Assembly: GCA_022825065.1 (NCBI GenBank)
Contig: JAJDYR010000026.1
Location: 1 to 64,000 of the forward strand
Reading direction: 5' to 3'
DNA length: 64,000 bases
Origin: a bacterium
GTDB taxonomy: Bacteria > UBA8248
In this document: positions 60,217 through 64,000 of the stretch, one piece after another
How positions within the stretch are numbered: the stretch's first letter is position 1
How the letters are laid out: the number at the start of each line of letters is the position of its first letter
Translations under genes and position numbers: made by a program
The notes under the pieces: model-generated
Databases searched by the model: none
Told to the model about the DNA's origin: nothing
What the model saw: only the letters and a program-made list of their open reading frames with translations

Positions 60217-61374
60217 TCAGACACGCATCGGCATTACAACATATGTATAACCATCCGAATCTTTGGGAGAGAGTACCCCGGGACTCAGCGAATCCTTTAA
60301 CTCCATGCTGATCTGCTCTTCGTCCAATATAGAGAGCGCATCAAGACAATACCTTGAATTAAACCCAATCGTGATGTCAGTCTGCGCGTTCGATTCTATG
60401 ACTTCCTCGGCTTCTCCCGCTTCTGAGCCATTCGTCGTCAGTTTCAACTTGCCCGGGGTGAACTCAAACTTCACCATGCGCGTTTCGTTCGTAAAAAGAG
60501 AAACCCGCCTGAGCGCCTGCGTTAAACTTTCCCGGTTCATCAAAATGGAATGCTCATTATTATCTGGAATTACTTGCCTGTATTTCGGAAATTCGCCATC
60601 TATCAGCCGGGCCGATAACGCAATATTCTCCATTTGAAAAATGATGTGGTTTGGAGTGAGAGAGGCGGGCGCCTCATCCCCTGAAAGAGACAAGCCCTGG
60701 CCGCTTGAAACGTGGGTGAGAGAAACGGATACGTCACCCTCGACGCCCTGCATGAGCTTGACGAGTTCTCCCAAAGCTTTTTTGTGGACAATCACTCCTT
60801 CTTCAAGTACCAACCCTTCGCTCGCTCGCTCAATCATCGCCAACCGATGGCCATCCGTAGCGACGAGGCGCAGGGTGTCGGCTTCGGTCTCCATGAAAAC
60901 GCCATTGTAAGTATAGCGCGTCTCATCCTGGGATATCGCAAACATCGTCTTTCGAATCATTTCCGATAAAACCGAAGCAGATATTGTATGTGCGTCTGAC
61001 TCTCTCGACTCAGGAAGCGCGGGAAATTCTGCAGGCGGCAATCCCGGAAAACGGAATCTCGAGCGCTCACAGCGCATTTCAATCCACTGTCCATCTTCTT
61101 CCGTGAAACGGACCTCCGACTCAGGAAGTTCCCTGACAATATCAAACAATTTCCTTGCATTCAGCGTGACTTTTCCTGCTTTCTCTACTTCAGCCTCGAA
61201 CATTCCCCGCATGCTGATATCAAGATTCGTACCCAACAAACGGATATTCTTATTGCCTTCGGTCTCGACAAGCACGTTTTGTAATATTGGCATTGCGCTG
61301 CTTCTATTTTCGACGACACCTTGTATCGTCTGCAGGGCCCTGAGTAACGTATCCCTTGAAATGGCTAACTCCAC
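60217..61374 (-). CDS. dnaN: DNA polymerase III beta subunit (sliding clamp)
   Basis: 385 residues from the GTG with AAGGAG about 9 bases upstream; the frame can be opened 17 codons further but those residues are not conserved. It begins VELAISRDTLLRALQTIQGV, then VENRSSAMPILQNVLVE, and ends YTYVVMPMRV, the standard DnaN termini. It forms the ring that tethers the replicase. dnaA is not next to it, and the divergent neighbour encodes a deacetylase, so this is not the classic oriC arrangement. Confidence 0.96.
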   Translation of the reverse strand: MELAISRDTLLRALQTIQGVVENRSSAMPILQNVLVETEGNKNIRLLGTNLDISMRGMFEAEVEKAGKVTLNARKLFDIVRELPESEVRFTEEDGQWIEMRCERSRFRFPGLPPAEFPALPESRESDAHTISASVLSEMIRKTMFAISQDETRYTYNGVFMETEADTLRLVATDGHRLAMIERASEGLVLEEGVIVHKKALGELVKLMQGVEGDVSVSLTHVSSGQGLSLSGDEAPASLTPNHIIFQMENIALSARLIDGEFPKYRQVIPDNNEHSILMNRESLTQALRRVSLFTNETRMVKFEFTPGKLKLTTNGSEAGEAEEVIESNAQTDITIGFNSRYCLDALSILDEEQISMELKDSLSPGVLSPKDSDGYTYVVMPMRV

Positions 61375-61746
61375 AATACTGGCTCCTTGTAATGGAACAG
61401 GGTTGTACGAATCATTGAGCAGCATGAACCCGATATTGGTTTGATGATAACAAATTTCAGGGTCTCGTGGGCACCCGTTTCATATAAACCAAAGAAAGAG
61501 ACAGGGCAAGAGGACGGATTTTGAAAACCCATTTACCATTCAGTGAAATTTGATTCCATAAATTGCGGGCGCAAACCATCATGGCGCTGACGTCGATGCC
61601 CGGCAGGAGAAGAAATACCGCGACCAAAAACACCACAAATCAAGTCGCAAAAGAAAAAAAGCGAAGGACACAATCCTTGAATCATTGAGTTGAAATGGTA
61701 ATATGGAAGCCTTGTTAATGTGAAATATCTTCAACTATTCTGTGTT
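61375..61746. other. divergent intergenic region upstream of dnaN
   Basis: AT-rich sequence without a gene. I looked for DnaA boxes (TTATCCACA-like) and saw none convincing. It should hold the promoters of dnaN (minus) and the deacetylase gene (plus). Confidence 0.4.
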
Positions 61747-62499
61747 ATGAATAAATCAATCTCCCAACGCTCAATATTGCACATCTACGCACATCCGGAT
61801 GATGAATCCTTTGGAAATCCTGCCACAATCACACTCTACGCAAACCAGGGTGTGCGAATGGGTCTGCTTACCTTTACACGTGGAGAGGCAGGTCTGACAA
61901 ACGGCGTATGCAAGCCTGATGAGTTAGGCGATGTCCGCGCAGCGGAACTGAAAGACGCCTGCCATGTGCTTGGCGTGAAAGATATGACGCTCTGGAACTA
62001 CCCGGACGGCGGATTGAAATCCATTGACGAATCGGAAATTATACCCCGCATCGAAGTATTCATCCGGAACTTTTCTCCCGAAGTGGTCGTGACGTACGGT
62101 GAGGACGGCGTTACCGGACATCCTGACCACATTACCGTCGGCGGCTGGGTCACAAAGGCTTTCTATCGACTTGTGAAGGAAAATCCTGGAGCTGCTCCCA
62201 AACGCCTGTACCACCGAATATCGCCTGTGAAAAGGCGCGCCTTATACAATCGCTCCGATCTCGTTTATCGAGATGACTACACAACCATTGTCGATGGGAG
62301 AAGATTTCCGCATGCGAGATTCAAAGCGCACGCATGCCACCGTTCACAGAAACAAATTACAGATTACACTCAACCAAAAGTGTTTGAGGCAGGGTTGGTA
62401 GATTATTATGTCAGGCATTATCCCGCCTGGTGCGGAGGTCCGCTCGAGGCCGATCTGTTCGGGGATTCCCACCATGCCGATGAAACCATATTGCCCTGA
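61747..62499 (+). CDS. PIG-L family N-deacetylase (LmbE/BshB-like)
   Basis: 250 residues from ATG 61747; a GTG at 61720 adds nine, and neither has a clear ribosome site. The zinc motif is HIYAHPDDESFGNPA (AHPDDE), and the third ligand lies in VTGHPDHITVG. It hydrolyses N-acetyl groups from sugar conjugates in mycothiol or bacillithiol synthesis and related paths, but no thiol pathway genes are nearby. Normal length for the family. Confidence 0.9.
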   Translation: MNKSISQRSILHIYAHPDDESFGNPATITLYANQGVRMGLLTFTRGEAGLTNGVCKPDELGDVRAAELKDACHVLGVKDMTLWNYPDGGLKSIDESEIIPRIEVFIRNFSPEVVVTYGEDGVTGHPDHITVGGWVTKAFYRLVKENPGAAPKRLYHRISPVKRRALYNRSDLVYRDDYTTIVDGRRFPHARFKAHACHRSQKQITDYTQPKVFEAGLVDYYVRHYPAWCGGPLEADLFGDSHHADETILP

Positions 62500-62500
62500 A

Positions 62501-63145
62501 TTACACTACTCTTCCATACGCGAGCCGCACATTTTTTACTGAAAGAGACTTGGTCCATTCTGGTATGTGAGTGCTCACGACCAAGGTGATCCCAGAGGCG
62601 GCCAATTCTTGAATGATTCCGACAATCACTTCGCTGTTTTCTTCGTCTACGTGGGAAATGGGCTCATCCAGAAGAAGGGTTTCCGCTCCCGCCGCTAACG
62701 CCCTGGCAAGCGCCACGCGCTTCTTTTCTCCCCCGGAAAGTTGAGCAGCATCTCGTTGAATGAGACCCTCGCATCGCGTTTTAAGGATAGCCTCTTCAGC
62801 CTTTTTGTTCGCCTGCGATATATTCATTCCGCGCGCGCGGGGACCATAAGAGACATTCAACAGAACATTTCCCCGAAAAAGATATGGCTCCTGGACGAGG
62901 AGGGTAACCTGCCTCCTGTGCTTGAGCCCCGGCTTGCCGAAAATGATAGCCTCATCCTTGTAGTTGATGATGCCGGTCTCAGGCGTAAGCAGGCCCGCCA
63001 TCATACGCAACAGCGTTGTTTTTCCGGAACCATTTGCTCCGGTGAGCAAAGTCACCTCGCCGGTCGAAACTGTCATTCTTTCAATGTCCAGAACCAAATC
63101 GGTCTCATACCGAAATTTCACGTTTTCCAGAAAAAACACATCCAT
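62501..63145 (-). CDS. tupC: tungstate ABC transporter ATP-binding protein
   Basis: 214 residues. Walker A GANGSGKTT, signature LSGGEKKRVALARALA, Walker B TLLLDEPISHVD and the H-loop STH. A short single-domain ATPase lacking the C-terminal MOP domain of ModC. It follows tupB with one base between, and tupA lies upstream. It energises tungstate (or molybdate) import. Confidence 0.88.
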   Translation of the reverse strand: MDVFFLENVKFRYETDLVLDIERMTVSTGEVTLLTGANGSGKTTLLRMMAGLLTPETGIINYKDEAIIFGKPGLKHRRQVTLLVQEPYLFRGNVLLNVSYGPRARGMNISQANKKAEEAILKTRCEGLIQRDAAQLSGGEKKRVALARALAAGAETLLLDEPISHVDEENSEVIVGIIQELAASGITLVVSTHIPEWTKSLSVKNVRLAYGRVV

Positions 63146-63146
63146 A

Positions 63147-63833
63147 TCAGGACCTTTGGATATAGCGGGAAAGAAAATTCGTCACGAAAATGATCGCCAA
63201 GAGCACAACGCCCAAGGCAATTCCGAAGCCGAATTCTCCTTTCATGCTTTCAAGCGCTATGGCTGTAGTCAGCGTTCGTGTATATCCCTCGATATTCCCT
63301 CCAAGCATCATGGCGATACCCACTTCCGAGGATACGCGGCCAAACGCCGCCAACACCGCCGCCACCATCCCAAAACGGGCTTCGCGCAGCACGGTCCACG
63401 CCACAAGGCCATTGGATGCGCCCAATGTCAGGGCTGTTTCCCGTACTCTGTCATCAACGGATGCGACGGACGTCATGGAGAATACCGCCACGAGAGGAAT
63501 CGCCAACACGACCAACCCGATAATGATAGCCGAGGGAGTGAACAACAAGTCGGCGAACCCCAAAGGCCCTCGTCTGGAGATAAAGCCATATACGAGTAAC
63601 CCGATGACGACGGTTGGCAATCCAAGCGATGTTTGAAGCACCGTGATGGCGAATCCGCGCCCATGAAAGCGTGCCGTCGCCAACAGAAAACCAACGGGCA
63701 GGCCAATGAGAGACGCCAGAATCGTAGCCCAAAAACCTACCTTGACAGTTACCCATGCGGCGCGCATCACTTCCGGGTCTGCTCTAAGCACCCGTATCAA
63801 TCCATCGGCAAACCCATCAAGCAAATATTCCAA
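63147..63833 (-). CDS. tupB: tungstate ABC transporter permease
   Basis: 228 residues with five to six helices. WVTVKVGFWATILASLIGLP, then LPTVVIGLLVYGFISRRGPL and the EAA loop region ETALTLGASNGLVAWTVLRE followed by FGRVSSEVGIAMMLGGNIEG are typical of TupB. It is the membrane channel partner of TupC and TupA. Confidence 0.9.
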   Translation of the reverse strand: MEYLLDGFADGLIRVLRADPEVMRAAWVTVKVGFWATILASLIGLPVGFLLATARFHGRGFAITVLQTSLGLPTVVIGLLVYGFISRRGPLGFADLLFTPSAIIIGLVVLAIPLVAVFSMTSVASVDDRVRETALTLGASNGLVAWTVLREARFGMVAAVLAAFGRVSSEVGIAMMLGGNIEGYTRTLTTAIALESMKGEFGFGIALGVVLLAIIFVTNFLSRYIQRS

Positions 63834-63858
63834 AACGCTTACCCTCTATAGAAATTTG

Positions 63859-64000
63859 TCAATGTGTTCTTTTCGCGTTTGGATAAAAAAGCTGTTTTCC
63901 CATGAGTCGAAAATCCCGGATGATTTTTTGCCCCTGACCGGAAGTAAGAAAATCGATATATTTCACCGCCAAGCCGAACTTCACATGGGGATGACGCTTT
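63859..64000 (-). CDS. tupA: tungstate-binding protein TupA, C-terminal part (runs off the window)
   Basis: Read on the minus strand from the window edge: KRHPHVKFGLAVKYIDFLTS, then GQGQKIIRDFRLMGKQLFYP and a stop at 63859-63861. This is the end of a TupA-like periplasmic binding protein (KHP-VN--LA--FI-WLTS--GQ--I--F pattern). The stop is 25 bases before tupB, giving the order tupA-tupB-tupC. The N-terminal part lies outside the window. Confidence 0.85.
   Translation of the reverse strand, partial: KRHPHVKFGLAVKYIDFLTSGQGQKIIRDFRLMGKQLFYPNAKRTH

Noticed and set aside
61375-61746. Replication origin next to dnaN
   Set aside because: No DnaA-box cluster or dnaA gene is visible.

Overview
Organism and style. 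The window is gene-dense and mostly high in G+C: one sampled 60-base line (5461-5520) has 45 G/C, while a line in the right arm (59581-59640) has 30. It looks like a Gram-negative, aerobic, organic-acid-scavenging bacterium. It carries an RND efflux pair, an aa3-type cytochrome oxidase locus, TRAP-TAXI and tripartite tricarboxylate (TTT) transporters, a sodium:solute symporter, ProA, a tandem ThyX-like protein and a yicC-gmk-coaBC-UDG4 group. Gene order and repeat style recall deltaproteobacterial, NC10 or Tectomicrobia-like metagenomic lineages, but I cannot fix the phylum from sequence alone. No rRNA, CRISPR array or complete insertion sequence is visible. There is one tRNA (Arg-ACG).

Layout. 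0-0.5 kb: inverted-repeat elements. 0.5-5.1: RND pump and adaptor (minus). 5.4-7.0: tandem ThyX-like protein. 7.0-10.5: TRAP-TAXI uptake system (minus). 10.8-14.5: an SSS symporter ringed by small uncharacterised membrane proteins. 15.2-16.2: Panacea-type antitoxin with a frameshifted partner, then tRNA-Arg. 16.5-25.8: oxidase structural, heme A and assembly genes (subunits II, I, ctaA, ctaB, two subunit III genes, IV, ctaM, DUF983, ABC pair). 26.3-29.8: cytochrome c, proA, ATP-grasp ligase, universal stress protein. 30.1-32.3: a repeat-rich coiled-coil protein, cbtA, two VOC proteins. 32.5-35.5: TctBAC. 35.8-40: conserved hypothetical, sigma-54 activator, HemW, SRPBCC protein. 40.3-45.8: NFACT protein, then yicC-gmk-coaBC-UDG. 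46-47: second coiled-coil repeat protein and a VOC protein. 47.3: pyrF. 48.2-49.3: AT-rich DUF433/PIN toxin-antitoxin island with an in-frame stop in the toxin. 49.4-50.9: rarA. 50.9-51.9: non-coding. 52-64, at lower G+C: ridA, purE, tsaC; ferredoxin, SDR, PTPS and threonine synthase (minus); metallo-hydrolase; PQQ-like fragment; kinase-like protein; MFS; dnaN; PIG-L deacetylase; tungstate transporter tupCB and the end of tupA.

How the genes work together. The oxidase region is the main functional unit: core subunits, heme O/A synthesis, probable heme and copper insertion factors and an ABC exporter in one co-directional run. Four separate uptake systems for organic acids or anions suggest an oligotrophic scavenger. 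The less expected parts are: (i) a family of nested palindromic elements with ends reading GGGTTGTTGAAAAA, present in four forms; (ii) a protein with two ThyX domains whose signature motifs have decayed in complementary ways; (iii) two toxin-antitoxin loci in which the antitoxin is intact but the partner frame is broken; (iv) two paralogous membrane-anchored proteins made of near-identical DNA tandem repeats; (v) a PTPS-SDR pair with the biopterin-type active-site motif.
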